DNA of 37,898 bases from Streptococcus pseudopneumoniae (GCF_001074975.1 NZ_JUUO01000110.1:13373-51270); one strand, 5' to 3'; counted from the stretch's first letter, positions 1 through 13,301 are shown. Notes: generated by a model from the sequence alone, not told the origin. A program made the numbers and translations.

Positions 1-115
1 CCGCAAACTGCTCAGCTAAATCTCGTTCACTAGGGAGTCTTTCTCCAATAGCCCAACGGTGCTCGTCAATATCCTTTTTAATTTGATCATGGATTTTCAT
101 ATAAGCTGGTAGCAT
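1..115 (-). CDS. GntR-family transcriptional regulator, N-terminal part only
   Basis: The reading frame enters from the left edge and starts at the ATG read on the minus strand at 115. The 38 visible residues include 'HDQIKKDID' followed by 'GERLPSERDLAEQF', which is the first part of the winged-helix DNA-binding domain of GntR regulators (the 'G..LPSER.LA..' signature). The rest of the DNA-binding domain and the effector domain lie outside the window. It is divergent from guaA, an arrangement I recall from pneumococcus, so it may act on the shared intergenic region, but no operator is evident. A TACAAT -10 candidate lies at 144-149 on the minus strand. Confidence 0.8.
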   Translation of the reverse strand, partial: MLPAYMKIHDQIKKDIDEHRWAIGERLPSERDLAEQFA

Positions 116-143
116 ATTTACACTTCATTTCTATCTTTTCTCT

Positions 144-219
144 ATTGTACCCTAATAAATAAGAAAAAGTCAAACTTCGCCTTGTTTAGTTGGTAATTCA
201 CTAGTATTTGTGATAGAAT
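144..219. promoter_or_regulatory. Divergent promoter region between the GntR gene and guaA
   Basis: On the plus strand TGA-TAGAAT (extended -10 type, hexamer 214-219) lies 36 bases before guaA, with only a weak -35. On the minus strand TACAAT at 144-149 lies 28 bases before the GntR gene. The guaA leader is too short for a purine riboswitch. Assignments are by eye. Confidence 0.5.
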
Positions 220-255
220 ATTGGAAAAAGACATTTCTTTTGAGAAAGGAAAAAG

Positions 256-1818
256 ATGAGCAACATTTCAACTGATTTACAAGATGTAGAAAAAATCATC
301 GTGTTGGACTATGGTAGCCAATACAACCAGCTGATTTCACGCCGTATTCGTGAGATTGGTGTTTTTTCAGAACTAAAGAGCCATAAAATTTCAGCTGCTG
401 AAGTTCGTGAAATAAACCCTGTAGGAATCATCCTTTCAGGTGGTCCAAACTCTGTATACGAAGATGGTTCATTCGATATTGACCCAGAAATCTTCGAACT
501 TGGAATTCCGATTTTGGGAATCTGTTACGGTATGCAGTTATTGACCCATAAACTTGGAGGAAAAGTTGTTCCTGCAGGTGATACTGGAAATCGTGAATAC
601 GGTCAATCAACTCTAACTCACACACCATCAGCGCTTTTTGAATCAACACCTGATGAACAGACTGTTTTGATGAGCCATGGTGATGCAGTTACTGAGATTC
701 CTGCTGACTTTGTTCGTACAGGAACCTCAGCTGACTGCCCATACGCAGCCATCGAAAATCCAGATAAACACATTTACGGTATCCAATTCCACCCAGAAGT
801 TCGCCATTCTGTATACGGTAATGACATCCTTCGTAACTTTGCTCTTAACATTTGTAAGGCTAAAGGCGACTGGACAATGGATAACTTTATCGAGATGCAA
901 ATCAAACAAATCCGTGAGAAAGTTGGAGACAAACGTGTCCTACTTGGTCTCTCTGGTGGTGTTGACTCTTCTGTCGTAGGGGTTCTACTCCAAAAAGCCA
1001 TCGGTGATCAATTGATCTGTATCTTTGTAGACCACGGTCTTCTTCGTAAAGGGGAAGCTGACCAAGTTATGGACATGCTTGGTGGTAAGTTTGGTTTGAA
1101 TATCGTCAAAGCAGACGCAGCTAAACGTTTCTTGGATAAATTGGCAGGTGTTTCTGACCCTGAGCAAAAACGGAAGATTATCGGTAATGAATTCGTGTAT
1201 GTATTTGATGACGAAGCAAGCAAGCTCAAAGATGTGAAATTCCTTGCTCAAGGTACCTTATATACAGACGTTATCGAGTCTGGTACAGATACAGCGCAAA
1301 CGATCAAGTCACACCACAACGTGGGTGGTCTTCCAGAAGACATGCAGTTTGAATTGATTGAACCACTCAACACTCTTTATAAAGACGAAGTTCGTGCCCT
1401 TGGTACAGAGCTTGGTATGCCAGACCACATCGTATGGCGCCAACCATTCCCAGGACCAGGTCTTGCTATCCGTGTTATGGGTGAAATCACTGAAGAGAAA
1501 CTGGAAACAGTTCGTGAGTCAGACGCTATTCTTCGTGAGGAAATTGCTAAAGCAGGTCTTGACCGCGATATTTGGCAATACTTCACTGTTAACACAGGCG
1601 TTCGTTCAGTCGGTGTTATGGGTGACGGTCGTACTTATGACTACACGATTGCAATCCGTGCTATCACTTCTATCGATGGTATGACTGCTGATTTTGCCAA
1701 AATTCCATGGGAAGTACTTCAAAAAATCTCAGTACGTATCGTAAATGAAGTGGATCATGTTAACCGTATCGTCTACGATATCACAAGTAAACCACCTGCA
1801 ACAGTTGAGTGGGAATAG
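256..1818 (+). CDS. guaA: GMP synthase (glutamine-hydrolysing)
   Basis: GuaA converts XMP to GMP using ATP and glutamine, the last step of guanine nucleotide synthesis in the cytosol. The 520-aa product has the expected order. First comes a class I glutamine amidotransferase domain (about residues 10-200) with the nucleophile in 'GICYGMQ' and the His/Glu pair in 'GIQFHPEV'. Next is the ATP-pyrophosphatase domain with the P-loop 'LSGGVDSSV', and last the dimerisation domain ending '..PPATVEWE'. The length equals the usual streptococcal length. The ATG at 256 follows 'GAGAAAGGAAAAAG', a good ribosome-binding site. A strong hairpin terminator follows the stop, so it is probably monocistronic. 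Confidence 0.98.
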   Translation: MSNISTDLQDVEKIIVLDYGSQYNQLISRRIREIGVFSELKSHKISAAEVREINPVGIILSGGPNSVYEDGSFDIDPEIFELGIPILGICYGMQLLTHKLGGKVVPAGDTGNREYGQSTLTHTPSALFESTPDEQTVLMSHGDAVTEIPADFVRTGTSADCPYAAIENPDKHIYGIQFHPEVRHSVYGNDILRNFALNICKAKGDWTMDNFIEMQIKQIREKVGDKRVLLGLSGGVDSSVVGVLLQKAIGDQLICIFVDHGLLRKGEADQVMDMLGGKFGLNIVKADAAKRFLDKLAGVSDPEQKRKIIGNEFVYVFDDEASKLKDVKFLAQGTLYTDVIESGTDTAQTIKSHHNVGGLPEDMQFELIEPLNTLYKDEVRALGTELGMPDHIVWRQPFPGPGLAIRVMGEITEEKLETVRESDAILREEIAKAGLDRDIWQYFTVNTGVRSVGVMGDGRTYDYTIAIRAITSIDGMTADFAKIPWEVLQKISVRIVNEVDHVNRIVYDITSKPPATVEWE

Positions 1819-1856
1819 TCATCTAAGGACTATCTTATTTTATGTAGTTTAACGAG

Positions 1857-1881
1857 CCAGTATCTTTGGATACTGGTTTTT
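1857..1881 (+). terminator. Rho-independent terminator of guaA
   Basis: An 8-bp perfect stem CCAGTATC / GATACTGG with a TTTG loop is followed by TTTTT, 38 bases after the guaA stop codon. Confidence 0.9.
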
Positions 1882-1906
1882 ACTTTCTAGACTTTCGAGT
1901 ACTTGT

Positions 1907-2014
1907 TATAGTAGATTGAAGTTAAAATAGTACGTTGTTGTTTTCTAAAAAGTTGCTAGAAATTGGTTTGAATTACGCAATCAATTTGTTCAGTTTTTAT
2001 TTCATTCAACTATA
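1907..2014. repeat. RUP-like element, about 107 bp
   Basis: The stretch begins TATAGTAGATTGAA and ends TTCATTCAACTATA. These ends form imperfect terminal inverted repeats, both abut TA, and the whole is about 107 bp. Length, ends and TA target fit RUP (Repeat Unit of Pneumococcus), a non-autonomous element thought to be moved by an IS630-type transposase. It sits between the guaA terminator and the next gene and encodes nothing. The family assignment is from memory of the RUP description, not an alignment. Confidence 0.6.
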
Positions 2015-2115
2015 AAATTGGTTTATATTCGATAGTTTAACAAGTATTATACACAGCTTAAAAGATTAGAATTGTCAAAACAATCTGTCTAGGCTTGATT
2101 TTATCGCTTATTTAC

Positions 2116-2121
2116 TATAAA
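2116..2121 (+). promoter_or_regulatory. Candidate -10 for the U32-family gene
   Basis: TATAAA at 2116-2121 lies 15 bases after TTGATT (2095-2100), about 48 bases before the start codon. The spacing is short, so this is tentative. Confidence 0.35.
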
Positions 2122-2168
2122 ATGAGAAGGAAAAACGTCAAACTTTTATATTGCAAATAGGAGAAAAC

Positions 2169-3455
2169 ATGACAAAAACATTAAAACGTCCTGAGGTTTT
2201 ATCACCTGCAGGGACTTTGGAGAAGCTAAAAGTAGCTGTTCAGTATGGGGCAGATGCTGTCTTTATCGGTGGTCAGGCCTATGGTCTTCGTAGCCGTGCC
2301 GGAAACTTTACCTTTGAACAGATGGAAGAAGGTGTCCAGTTTGCTGCCAAGTATGGGGCTAAGGTCTATGTGGCTGCAAACATGGTGATGCACGAAGGAA
2401 ATGAAGAGGGAGCTGGTGAGTGGTTCCGTAAACTGCGTGATATCGGGATTGCAGCAGTTATTGTGTCAGACCCAGCCTTGATTATGATTGCAGCGACAGA
2501 AGCGCCAGGTCTTGAAATCCACCTCTCTACTCAAGCCAGTGCGACTAACTATGAAACGCTGGAGTTCTGGAAAGAACTGGGCTTGACTCGTGTCGTTTTG
2601 GCGCGTGAGGTTTCAATGGAAGAATTAGCTGAAATTCGCAAACGTACAGATGTTGAGATTGAAGCCTTTGTCCATGGAGCTATGTGTATTTCTTACTCTG
2701 GTCGTTGTACCCTTTCTAACCACATGAGTATGCGTGATGCTAACCGTGGTGGTTGCTCTCAATCTTGCCGTTGGAAATACGACCTTTACGATATGCCATT
2801 TGGTCAAGAACGCAAGAGCTTGAAAGGTGAAATTCCTGAAGAATTTTCAATGTCAGCCGTTGATATGTCTATGATTGACCATATTCCAGATATGATTGAA
2901 AATGGAGTGGACAGTCTTAAGATTGAAGGTCGTATGAAGTCTATTCACTACGTATCAACAGTAACCAACTGCTACAAGGCGGCTGTGGATGCATATCTTG
3001 AAAGTCCTGAAAAGTTTGAAGCGATCAAACAAGACTTGGTGGACGAGATGTGGAAGGTTGCCCAACGTGAATTAGCAACAGGTTTCTACTATGGTACACC
3101 ATCTGAAAATGAGCAGTTGTTTGGTGCTCGTCGTAAAATTCCTGAGTATAAGTTTGTCGCTGAAGTGGTTTCCTATGATGATGCGACACAAACGGCAACA
3201 ATTCGTCAACGGAACGTCATTAATGAAGGCGACCAAGTTGAGTTTTATGGCCCAGGTTTCCGTCATTTTGAAACTTATATTGAAGATTTGCACGATGCTA
3301 AAGGTAATAAAATCGACCGTGCTCCAAATCCAATGGAGCTATTGACAATCAAGGTTCCACAACCTGTTCAAGCAGGAGACATGGTTCGTGCATTAAAAGA
3401 AGGACTCATCAATCTTTATAAGGAAGATGGAACCAGTGTCACAGTTCGAGCTTAA
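2169..3455 (+). CDS. Peptidase U32-family protein, TrhP/YrrO type (tRNA U34 hydroxylation)
   Basis: Despite the 'peptidase U32' name, bacterial relatives such as E. coli TrhP and B. subtilis YrrO take part in prephenate-dependent 5-hydroxylation of wobble uridine in tRNA. The 428-aa product has an N-terminal TIM-barrel-like domain opening 'RPEVLSPAG' and the family's cysteine-rich core 'MCISYSGRC' and 'NRGGCSQSCRWKYDLY' (C173, C180, C196, C200), candidates for the Fe-S ligands. A C-terminal beta domain follows. I chose the ATG at 2169 because 'AGGAGAAAAC' precedes it. A TTG at 2151 would add six residues but has no ribosome-binding site. The paralogous YrrN-type gene, often adjacent in Firmicutes, is not here. 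Confidence 0.88.
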   Translation: MTKTLKRPEVLSPAGTLEKLKVAVQYGADAVFIGGQAYGLRSRAGNFTFEQMEEGVQFAAKYGAKVYVAANMVMHEGNEEGAGEWFRKLRDIGIAAVIVSDPALIMIAATEAPGLEIHLSTQASATNYETLEFWKELGLTRVVLAREVSMEELAEIRKRTDVEIEAFVHGAMCISYSGRCTLSNHMSMRDANRGGCSQSCRWKYDLYDMPFGQERKSLKGEIPEEFSMSAVDMSMIDHIPDMIENGVDSLKIEGRMKSIHYVSTVTNCYKAAVDAYLESPEKFEAIKQDLVDEMWKVAQRELATGFYYGTPSENEQLFGARRKIPEYKFVAEVVSYDDATQTATIRQRNVINEGDQVEFYGPGFRHFETYIEDLHDAKGNKIDRAPNPMELLTIKVPQPVQAGDMVRALKEGLINLYKEDGTSVTVRA

Positions 3456-3546
3456 TAAGCAAGCAGGAGCTGAAAGATTTCTCGTTGCTTTCCCTTTAAT
3501 CCTGCTCACTAAAAGAAAAGAAGTTAAAGAAAATATATTTATTTCC

Positions 3547-3573
3547 ATCCGAGATTTCATCTCGGATTTTTTT
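3547..3573 (+). terminator. Rho-independent terminator after the U32-family gene
   Basis: A perfect 9-bp stem ATCCGAGAT / ATCTCGGAT with a 3-base loop is followed by six T. An additional weaker inverted repeat AGCAGGA / TCCTGCT lies between the stop codon and this terminator. Confidence 0.9.
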
Positions 3574-3706
3574 CATCATTTTTCAGAAAGGCCTAGATAA
3601 TGGTCGGATTTATTACAAGTTTTTTCCAAAGTTTCCTATATAATAAACTCAAAAATAGTAAAATTGTAAATAATTTCCATTAAACGCTTTCAATGTTGGT
3701 AAAAAG

Positions 3707-3735
3707 TTGACAAATTGAATTTTTAGGACTAAACT
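3707..3735 (+). promoter_or_regulatory. Promoter of the atp operon
   Basis: A perfect TTGACA (3707-3712) is separated by 17 bases from TAAACT (3730-3735), about 35 bases before atpE. The rest of the 315-base gap after the U32-family gene holds only its terminator and AT-rich DNA, including a TATAAT at 3639-3644 without a good -35. Confidence 0.75.
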
Positions 3736-3770
3736 AAGTAAGTAAATTTTAATTAAAAGGAGAATTCATC

Positions 3771-3971
3771 ATGAATTTAACATTTTTCGGTCTATGTCTT
3801 GCCTGTATGGGTGTATCTCTTGGTGAAGGGTTATTGATGAATGGTTTGTTGAAATCGGTAGCTCGCCAACCAGATATTATCGCTGAGTTTCGTAGCTTGA
3901 TGTTTTTAGGGGTTGCCTTTATTGAAGGAACTTTCTTCGTAACTCTTGTCTTCTCATTTATTATTAAATAA
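3771..3971 (+). CDS. atpE: F1Fo ATP synthase subunit c
   Basis: The proteolipid forms the proton-carrying c-ring in the membrane. At 66 aa it has the streptococcal length and two transmembrane helices (about 3-25 and 43-65) joined by the polar loop 'RQPD'. The proton-binding carboxylate is E52 in 'AFIEGTF'. It is first in the operon, after 'AAAAGGAG'. Positions linked to optochin resistance in pneumococcus (G20, M23, M44, V48, A49, F50) carry the residues of sensitive strains. It differs from the pneumococcal sequence I remember at several positions (such as F6, L10, L17, L27, I36, I37, A38), supporting a related but different species. Confidence 0.97.
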   Translation: MNLTFFGLCLACMGVSLGEGLLMNGLLKSVARQPDIIAEFRSLMFLGVAFIEGTFFVTLVFSFIIK

Positions 3972-4003
3972 CGAAATATAAATTGGAGAAGGGAGAATGT
4001 TAG

Positions 4004-4717
4004 ATGGAAGAAAGTATCAATCCAACCATCAATATTGGTCCTGTTACCTTTGATTTAACTTTGACAGCCTTGACTTTGCTGTCTGTGTTTCTGATTTTTG
4101 CATTTATCTATTGGGCAAGTCGTAATATGACATTAAAGCCCAAAGGTAAACAAAATGTACTAGAGTATCTCTATGATTTTGTAATTGGATTTACAGAACC
4201 TAACCTTGGTTCCCACTACATAAAAGATTACTCACTCTTTTACTTATGTTTATTTCTTTTTATGGTCATCGCCAATAATCTTGGTTTGATGGCTAAACTT
4301 CAAACAACAGATGGGACAAACCTTTGGACATCGCCAACTGCAAATCTTTCATTTGACCTTGTCTTGTCTTTCTGTATTATTGTGATGGCGCATGTTGAGG
4401 GGATTCGTCGTCGTGGGATTAAACAATACCTAAAAGGTTTTGTAACTCCTGCATTTATGACACCGATGAATCTACTTGAAGAAATCACGAATTTCCTTTC
4501 TCTTGCTTTGCGGATTTTTGGGAATATCTTTGCAGGTGAAGTAATGACAAGCTTGCTTCTATTACTTTCACATCAGGCTATTTTTTGGTATCCAATCGCA
4601 TTTGGGACAAACTTAGTTTGGACTGCATTTTCCGTGTTCATTTCTTGTGTACAAGCCTATGTCTTTACACTATTATCCTCTATGTACCTAGGAAATAAAA
4701 TTAATGATGAAGAGTAG
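4004..4717 (+). CDS. atpB: F1Fo ATP synthase subunit a
   Basis: Subunit a forms the proton half-channels against the c-ring. The 237-aa product is hydrophobic with about five to six membrane helices, and carries the signature '[13 protein letters not shown]' with the essential arginine R170. W206, whose change gives optochin resistance in pneumococcus, is present. The ATG at 4004 follows 'GGAGAAGGGAGAATGTTAG'; the ATG seven bases upstream is out of frame. It lies 32 bases after atpE. Confidence 0.97.
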   Translation: MEESINPTINIGPVTFDLTLTALTLLSVFLIFAFIYWASRNMTLKPKGKQNVLEYLYDFVIGFTEPNLGSHYIKDYSLFYLCLFLFMVIANNLGLMAKLQTTDGTNLWTSPTANLSFDLVLSFCIIVMAHVEGIRRRGIKQYLKGFVTPAFMTPMNLLEEITNFLSLALRIFGNIFAGEVMTSLLLLLSHQAIFWYPIAFGTNLVWTAFSVFISCVQAYVFTLLSSMYLGNKINDEE

Positions 4718-4730
4718 AAAGGAGTAACTG

Positions 4731-5224
4731 ATGCACGTAACAGTAGGTGAATTAATTGGTAATTTTATTTTAATCGCTGGCTCTTTTATCCTTTTGCTAG
4801 TCTTGATTAAAAAATTTGCATGGTCTAATATTACAGGCATTTTCGAAGAAAGAGCTGAAAAAATTGCTTCAGATATTGATAGAGCTGAAGAAGCACGTCA
4901 AAAAGCGGAAGTATTGGCTCAAAAACGCGAAGATGAATTGGCTGGTAGCCGTAAAGAAGCTAAGACAATCATTGAAAATGCAAAGGAAACAGCTGAGAAA
5001 AGTAAGGCTAGTATTTTAGCAGATGCTAAACTAGAAGCAGGACGCTTAAAAGAAAAAGCAAACCAAGAAATTGCTCAAAACAAAGCTGAAGCTTTACAAA
5101 GCGTTAAGGGTGAGGTAGCAGATTTGACCATCAGCTTAGCTGGTAAAATTATCTCACAAAACCTTGATGGTCATGCCCATAAAGAACTCATTGATCAGTA
5201 TATCGATCAGCTAGGAGAAGCTTA

Positions 5225-5225
<1 letters not shown>
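4731..5225 (+). CDS. atpF: F1Fo ATP synthase subunit b
   Basis: Subunit b is the peripheral stalk linking subunit a to F1. The 164-aa product has one N-terminal membrane helix (about residues 8-28) and a long charged, alanine-rich helix '[18 protein letters not shown]' onward, typical of the b-dimer coiled coil. The ribosome-binding site is AAAGGAG. The stop codon shares one base with the atpH start, indicating translational coupling. Confidence 0.96.
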
Positions 5226-7281
<2,056 letters not shown>

Positions 7282-7296
7282 GAATAGAGGTGTCAG

Positions 7297-8175
7297 ATGG
7301 CAGTATCTCTAAATGATATTAAAACAAAAATCGCCTCAACAAAAAATACGAGTCAAATCACTAATGCCATGCAAATGGTATCGGCTGCTAAGCTAGGTCG
7401 CTCTGAAGAAGCTGCTCGTAACTTCCAAGTATACGCTCAAAAAGTTCGCAAGCTCTTGACAGATATCCTTCATGGTAATGGTTCTGGTGGTTCAACCAAT
7501 CCGATGTTGATTAGCCGTCCCGTGAAGAAGACAGGCTATATCGTCATTACTTCAGATCGCGGTTTGGTTGGAGGGTATAATTCTTCTATTCTGAAAGCCG
7601 TTATGGAGTTGAAAGAAGAATACCACCCAGACGGTACAGGTTTTGAAATGATCTGTATCGGTGGAATGGGAGCTGATTTCTTTAAGGCTCGTGGTATTCA
7701 ACCACTTTATGAACTACGTGGCTTGGCAGACCAACCTAGCTTTGATGAAGTTCGTAAGATCATTTCAAAAACTGTTGAAATGTACCAAAATGAACTTTTT
7801 GATGAACTCTATGTCTGCTACAATCACCATGTCAATACGCTAACAAGTCAAATGCGTGTGGAACAAATGCTTCCGATTGTTGACTTGGATCCAAATGAAG
7901 CAGATGAAGAGTATAGCTTGACTTTTGAATTGGAAAACAGCCGAGAAGAAATTTTGGAGCAGTTGTTGCCTCAGTTTGCAGAAAGTATGATTTACGGGGC
8001 TATTATCGATGCCAAGACAGCTGAAAATGCTGCCGGTATGACAGCCATGCAAACAGCGACAGATAATGCTAAGAAAGTCATCAATGATTTGACAATTCAG
8101 TATAACCGTGCCAGACAGGCGGCGATTACACAAGAAATTACAGAAATCGTAGCAGGAGCTAGTGCCTTAGAATAG
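7297..8175 (+). CDS. atpG: F1Fo ATP synthase subunit gamma
   Basis: The rotating central shaft of F1. The 292-aa product has the N-terminal helix '[27 protein letters not shown]' region, '[13 protein letters not shown]' in the middle domain, and the C-terminal helix with '[23 protein letters not shown]', the gamma signature. It starts 15 bases after atpA with 'AGAGGTG' before the ATG. Confidence 0.97.
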   Translation: MAVSLNDIKTKIASTKNTSQITNAMQMVSAAKLGRSEEAARNFQVYAQKVRKLLTDILHGNGSGGSTNPMLISRPVKKTGYIVITSDRGLVGGYNSSILKAVMELKEEYHPDGTGFEMICIGGMGADFFKARGIQPLYELRGLADQPSFDEVRKIISKTVEMYQNELFDELYVCYNHHVNTLTSQMRVEQMLPIVDLDPNEADEEYSLTFELENSREEILEQLLPQFAESMIYGAIIDAKTAENAAGMTAMQTATDNAKKVINDLTIQYNRARQAAITQEITEIVAGASALE

Positions 8176-9667
<1,492 letters not shown>

Positions 9668-9677
9668 GAGGTGATCT

Positions 9678-10097
9678 ATGGCTCAGTTAACTGTCCAGAT
9701 CGTGACACCAGATGGTCTCGTCTATGATCACCATGCCAGCTATGTATCAGTTCGAACTCTGGATGGTGAGATGGGGATCTTGCCACGACATGAAAATATG
9801 ATTGCGGTTTTAGCAGTTGATGAAGTAAAGGTAAAACGTATTGATGATGAAGATCACGTGAACTGGATTGCAGTAAACGGAGGCGTTATTGAAATTGCCA
9901 ATGATATCATTACAATCGTTGCGGATTCTGCAGAACGTGCTCGTGATATCGATGTTAGCCGTGCAGAACGTGCCAAGATTCGAGCAGAGCGTGAAATCGA
10001 AGAAGCCCACGAAAAACACTTGATTGATCAAGAGCGTCGTGCTAAGATTGCTTTGCAACGTGCCATTAACCGTATTAATGTCGGAAATAGACTATAA
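9678..10097 (+). CDS. atpC: F1Fo ATP synthase subunit epsilon
   Basis: Regulatory subunit at the foot of the central stalk. The 139-aa product has the N-terminal beta-sandwich ('[12 protein letters not shown]', '[16 protein letters not shown]') and the C-terminal helical hairpin. It starts 10 bases after atpD with 'AAGAGGTGATC' before the ATG and is the last gene of the operon. Confidence 0.96.
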   Translation: MAQLTVQIVTPDGLVYDHHASYVSVRTLDGEMGILPRHENMIAVLAVDEVKVKRIDDEDHVNWIAVNGGVIEIANDIITIVADSAERARDIDVSRAERAKIRAEREIEEAHEKHLIDQERRAKIALQRAINRINVGNRL

Positions 10098-10100
10098 GAA

Positions 10101-10134
10101 AAAAATGAACTTGAGTTACCAAGTTCATTTTTTT
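10101..10134. terminator. Bidirectional terminator between atpC and the convergent lactonase gene
   Basis: A 9-bp stem ATGAACTTG / CAAGTTCAT is flanked by an A-run on the left and a T-run on the right. It can therefore end the atp mRNA on the plus strand and the lactonase mRNA (stop at 10143) on the minus strand. Confidence 0.88.
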
Positions 10135-10142
10135 ATGTTTTC

Positions 10143-11156
10143 TTAAGGAGCAAAACTGATGCAGACTGCTTCTGGTACATGGAAGTCGTTAGAAAGTTCT
10201 GCTAGACGACCAGTTTCAGGATTACGTTTAAAGACGGTCGCATTGTCAGAGTCTTGATGGACAGCAATGACAAATTCTTGGTCTGGTGTCAAATCAAAAT
10301 CACGTGGAGTCTGACCATGAGTAGGAACGATTTCTAACAATTCTAGACTACCGTCTGCAAGAATTGTATATACTGCGATAGAATCATGGCCACGGTTAGA
10401 AGCGTAGAGGTATTTACCATCTTTAGAGAGACGAATAGCAGCAGTTCCATTAAAGCTTTCATAACCGTCTGGTAGAGTTGAAATGACCTGCATGCGTTCA
10501 AATTCGCCAACACCATCGTAGATTAAAACTTCGATAGTGCTATTGAGTTCACAAATGAGATAAGCGATTTTATAGTGATTATGGAAAATGATATGACGTG
10601 AGCCTGCTCCTGGCTGGCTGTGATAGGTATAGAGCTTAGATAATTTCCCTTCTTGATCAAGGTCATAAGTGATGACTTGGTCAGTACCCAAATCACAGGT
10701 CACTAGATAGTGGTCAGGTGTTAAGTCTGTAAAGTGAACATGGGGGGAAGCTTGATTTTCGTGTGGACCTTGGCCACTATGTTGATCCACATCACTAAGT
10801 ATAAGACGACCATCTTCCTGACGTTTATAAACAAGAACCTGCCCTTTGTGGTAGTTAGCTGCGTAAACCAAATCACGCTTTTCATCAACAGAAACATAAC
10901 AGTGAGGGGCTCCCTCTTCCACGACATGATTTAATAAAGTCCCGTCAGTTTGATAGGCTGCAATCCCCCCCTTATCGTCTTGGCTACCAACAGTGTATAA
11001 ATGTTGGTGCTGGTCAAAGGCAAGGTAGGTCGGACTAGGCTCAGCTGCAAAAAGTTCTAAATTAGCAAGCTGACCAGTTTCTGTATCAAAGTCTGCCTTG
11101 TAAATCCCTTGGGAAGTACGACGTGTATAAGTTCCAAAATAAACAGTTTCTTTCAT
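10143..11156 (-). CDS. Lactonase-family seven-bladed beta-propeller protein (6-phosphogluconolactonase-like)
   Basis: The 337-aa product opens 'KETVYFGTYTRR.SQGIY' and has repeated beta-propeller blades, with the family motifs 'PSPTYLAF', 'GQGPHENQASPHVHF' and 'GAGSRHIIFH'. These match the YkgB/Pgl lactonase family, whose characterised members hydrolyse 6-phosphogluconolactone in the oxidative pentose phosphate pathway. Here the function is inferred from family only. The ATG at 11156 follows GAGGTAAAG; an in-frame start at 11225 lies upstream of the promoter and was not used. A TGA-TATAAT extended -10 occurs at 11185-11190 on the minus strand. The gene is convergent with atpC. Confidence 0.85.
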   Translation of the reverse strand: MKETVYFGTYTRRTSQGIYKADFDTETGQLANLELFAAEPSPTYLAFDQHQHLYTVGSQDDKGGIAAYQTDGTLLNHVVEEGAPHCYVSVDEKRDLVYAANYHKGQVLVYKRQEDGRLILSDVDQHSGQGPHENQASPHVHFTDLTPDHYLVTCDLGTDQVITYDLDQEGKLSKLYTYHSQPGAGSRHIIFHNHYKIAYLICELNSTIEVLIYDGVGEFERMQVISTLPDGYESFNGTAAIRLSKDGKYLYASNRGHDSIAVYTILADGSLELLEIVPTHGQTPRDFDLTPDQEFVIAVHQDSDNATVFKRNPETGRLAELSNDFHVPEAVCISFAP

Positions 11157-11257
11157 AACTTTACCTCTATATAAAGATAAGACTATTATATCACAAAAAT
11201 TGTAGTTGGAGGAACTCTCTAACACATAAATAAGTATAATAAAATATAAAATTTAAC

Positions 11258-11285
11258 TTGATTTCCTTTTGAAAAGTGCTATAAT
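11258..11285 (+). promoter_or_regulatory. Promoter of the oligopeptide-binding protein gene
   Basis: TTGATT (11258-11263), a 16-base spacer ending TGC, and a perfect TATAAT (11280-11285) form a convincing extended -10 promoter 30 bases before the start codon. Confidence 0.7.
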
Positions 11286-11315
11286 AATCCTATATAAATT
11301 GCAAAGGAGTTTTTT

Positions 11316-13298
11316 ATGAAAAAACGTGTTTTCTTAGCAGCTGGAGTTGCTGTACTCTCAGCAGCTGTTCTAGCAGCTTGTTCATCTGGCAATGGGAATA
11401 AAGAAGCAACTAAACCAGTTACTTATGCCTATGTATTTTCATCAGATCCTGCGACTCTGGATTATACAGTTTCGGGGAAAAATTCTACAAAACAGATTAC
11501 TGGTAATGTCATTGATGGACTACTAGAAAATGATCAATATGGGAATCTAGTACCATCAGTTGCAGAAGATTGGACTGTTTCCAAAGATGGTTTGACCTAT
11601 ACTTATAAAATTCGTAAGGGTATCAAGTGGTATACCAATGAAGGTGAAGAATATGGAGAAGTTAAGGCTCAGGATTTTGTGACTGGTCTAAAACACGCAG
11701 CTGACAAGAAATCAGAAGCACTTTATCTTGTACAGGATTCTATTAAAGGATTAGATGACTATGTAAATGGGAAAACAACGGATTTTTCTACTGTTGGTGT
11801 AAAAGCAACAGACGATTATACTGTAGTCTATACTTTAAACAATCCAGAATCTTTCTGGAATTCGAAGACAACAATGGGAGTTCTTGCTCCTGTTAGCGAA
11901 AACTTTTTAGCTTCTAAAGGAGATGACTTTGGTAAGGCGACTGATGTAACAAGCATTCTATACAATGGGGCTTATCTTCTAAAAGGTCTTACATCTAAAT
12001 CTTCTATTGAAATGACTAAAAACCAAAACTATTGGGATAAACAAAATGTCTTTATTGATGATATTAAGTTGTCTTACTTTGATGGTCAGGATGCAGACTC
12101 TCTTGGACGTGGTTTTGATGAAGGAAATTATCCTGCAGCACCTCTCTTTAAAAACTCTGCTAACTATGAACGGCTAAAAGAAAAATACAAAGATAACATT
12201 ATTTATAGTCAACAACAAGGAAATACTTTCTATATTTCGACGAATATTGACCGTGTTGCCTACAATCACACCGCTAAAACAAGTGATGCAGAAAAATCAT
12301 CTACTAAGAAGGCTTTGCTGAACAAAGATTTCCGTCAATCCTTGGCTTTTGCTACAGATCGTAAAGCAGGGATCTCTCAAGTATTTGGGGACGAAGTAGC
12401 ACCTCGTAAGTTACGGACAAGTCTCACTCCTCCAACCTTTGTACAAGTAGGAGATCAAACATTTGGTCAAGTTACTAAGACAGAATTGGATAAATTAGAT
12501 GGTGTGTGGAAAGATGTTAGTCTTGATGATGCCCAGGATTCACTTCATAATGTAGATAAGGCTAAGACTAAATTTGAAGCTGCCAAGAAAACTCTTCAAG
12601 CTGATGGAGTACAGTTCCCTATTCATTTAGACATTCCAGTATCTTCTACTCGTCCAGATTTTGTGCGTCAAGCTCAATCTTATAAACAATCCATCGAGGA
12701 AGCTCTTGGATCAGATAATGTTGTAGTTGATATTCAACAAGTTTCTGACGATGAATTGTCAAGTATGACAATTCTAGCAACTTCTAATACTAATACTGAC
12801 TGGGATATTAATGTAAATAGTGGATGGGGACCTGATTACGCAGATCCTTCAACTTATCTAGATATATTTGATCCAACATCTGGACCAAATCTTCTTAGTT
12901 CCTTAGGTGTAACACCAGGTAAAGATAGTTCAGTAATCAAAGCTGTTGGGTTAGATAAGTTTAAAGAGTTAATTACGGATGCTAATAGTGAGAAAACAAA
13001 TCTTGAAAAACGATATGCTAAATATGCAAAAGCTCAAGCTTGGTTAACAGACAGTGCCTTGGTGATTCCTGTACAATCAAACGGTGCCCAAATGCTTCTT
13101 ACTAAGAAAGTTCTTGGAACAGGTGCCTATGGTTGGGTTGGTGATAAGACCGGTGAACTTAGCTATAAATATCTTAAACTCCAAGATAAGATTGTTACTA
13201 CTAAAGAAATGGATGAGTTCCGCAAGAAATTTGCTGATGAAAAAGCCAAATCAAACGCTGATTATCAGAAGAATTTAGACCGTCATATTCAAGACTAA
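11316..13298 (+). CDS. Ami/Ali-type oligopeptide-binding lipoprotein (SBP family 5), orphan
   Basis: An extracellular lipid-anchored receptor that would deliver peptides to an Opp/Ami permease. The 660-aa precursor has a signal peptide with lipobox L-A-A-C (C22), followed by a Ser/Gly linker. The mature part shows the family-5 sequence 'DGLLENDQYGNLVPSVAEDW', 'KDFRQSLAF' and 'WGPDYADPSTYLDI'. Length and sequence fit the pneumococcal AmiA/AliA/AliB group, but I cannot place it with any one member. No permease or ATPase genes are adjacent, so like AliA/AliB it probably shares the Ami transporter. It has its own promoter and terminator. Confidence 0.93.
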   Translation: MKKRVFLAAGVAVLSAAVLAACSSGNGNKEATKPVTYAYVFSSDPATLDYTVSGKNSTKQITGNVIDGLLENDQYGNLVPSVAEDWTVSKDGLTYTYKIRKGIKWYTNEGEEYGEVKAQDFVTGLKHAADKKSEALYLVQDSIKGLDDYVNGKTTDFSTVGVKATDDYTVVYTLNNPESFWNSKTTMGVLAPVSENFLASKGDDFGKATDVTSILYNGAYLLKGLTSKSSIEMTKNQNYWDKQNVFIDDIKLSYFDGQDADSLGRGFDEGNYPAAPLFKNSANYERLKEKYKDNIIYSQQQGNTFYISTNIDRVAYNHTAKTSDAEKSSTKKALLNKDFRQSLAFATDRKAGISQVFGDEVAPRKLRTSLTPPTFVQVGDQTFGQVTKTELDKLDGVWKDVSLDDAQDSLHNVDKAKTKFEAAKKTLQADGVQFPIHLDIPVSSTRPDFVRQAQSYKQSIEEALGSDNVVVDIQQVSDDELSSMTILATSNTNTDWDINVNSGWGPDYADPSTYLDIFDPTSGPNLLSSLGVTPGKDSSVIKAVGLDKFKELITDANSEKTNLEKRYAKYAKAQAWLTDSALVIPVQSNGAQMLLTKKVLGTGAYGWVGDKTGELSYKYLKLQDKIVTTKEMDEFRKKFADEKAKSNADYQKNLDRHIQD

Positions 13299-13301
13299 TT
13301 G

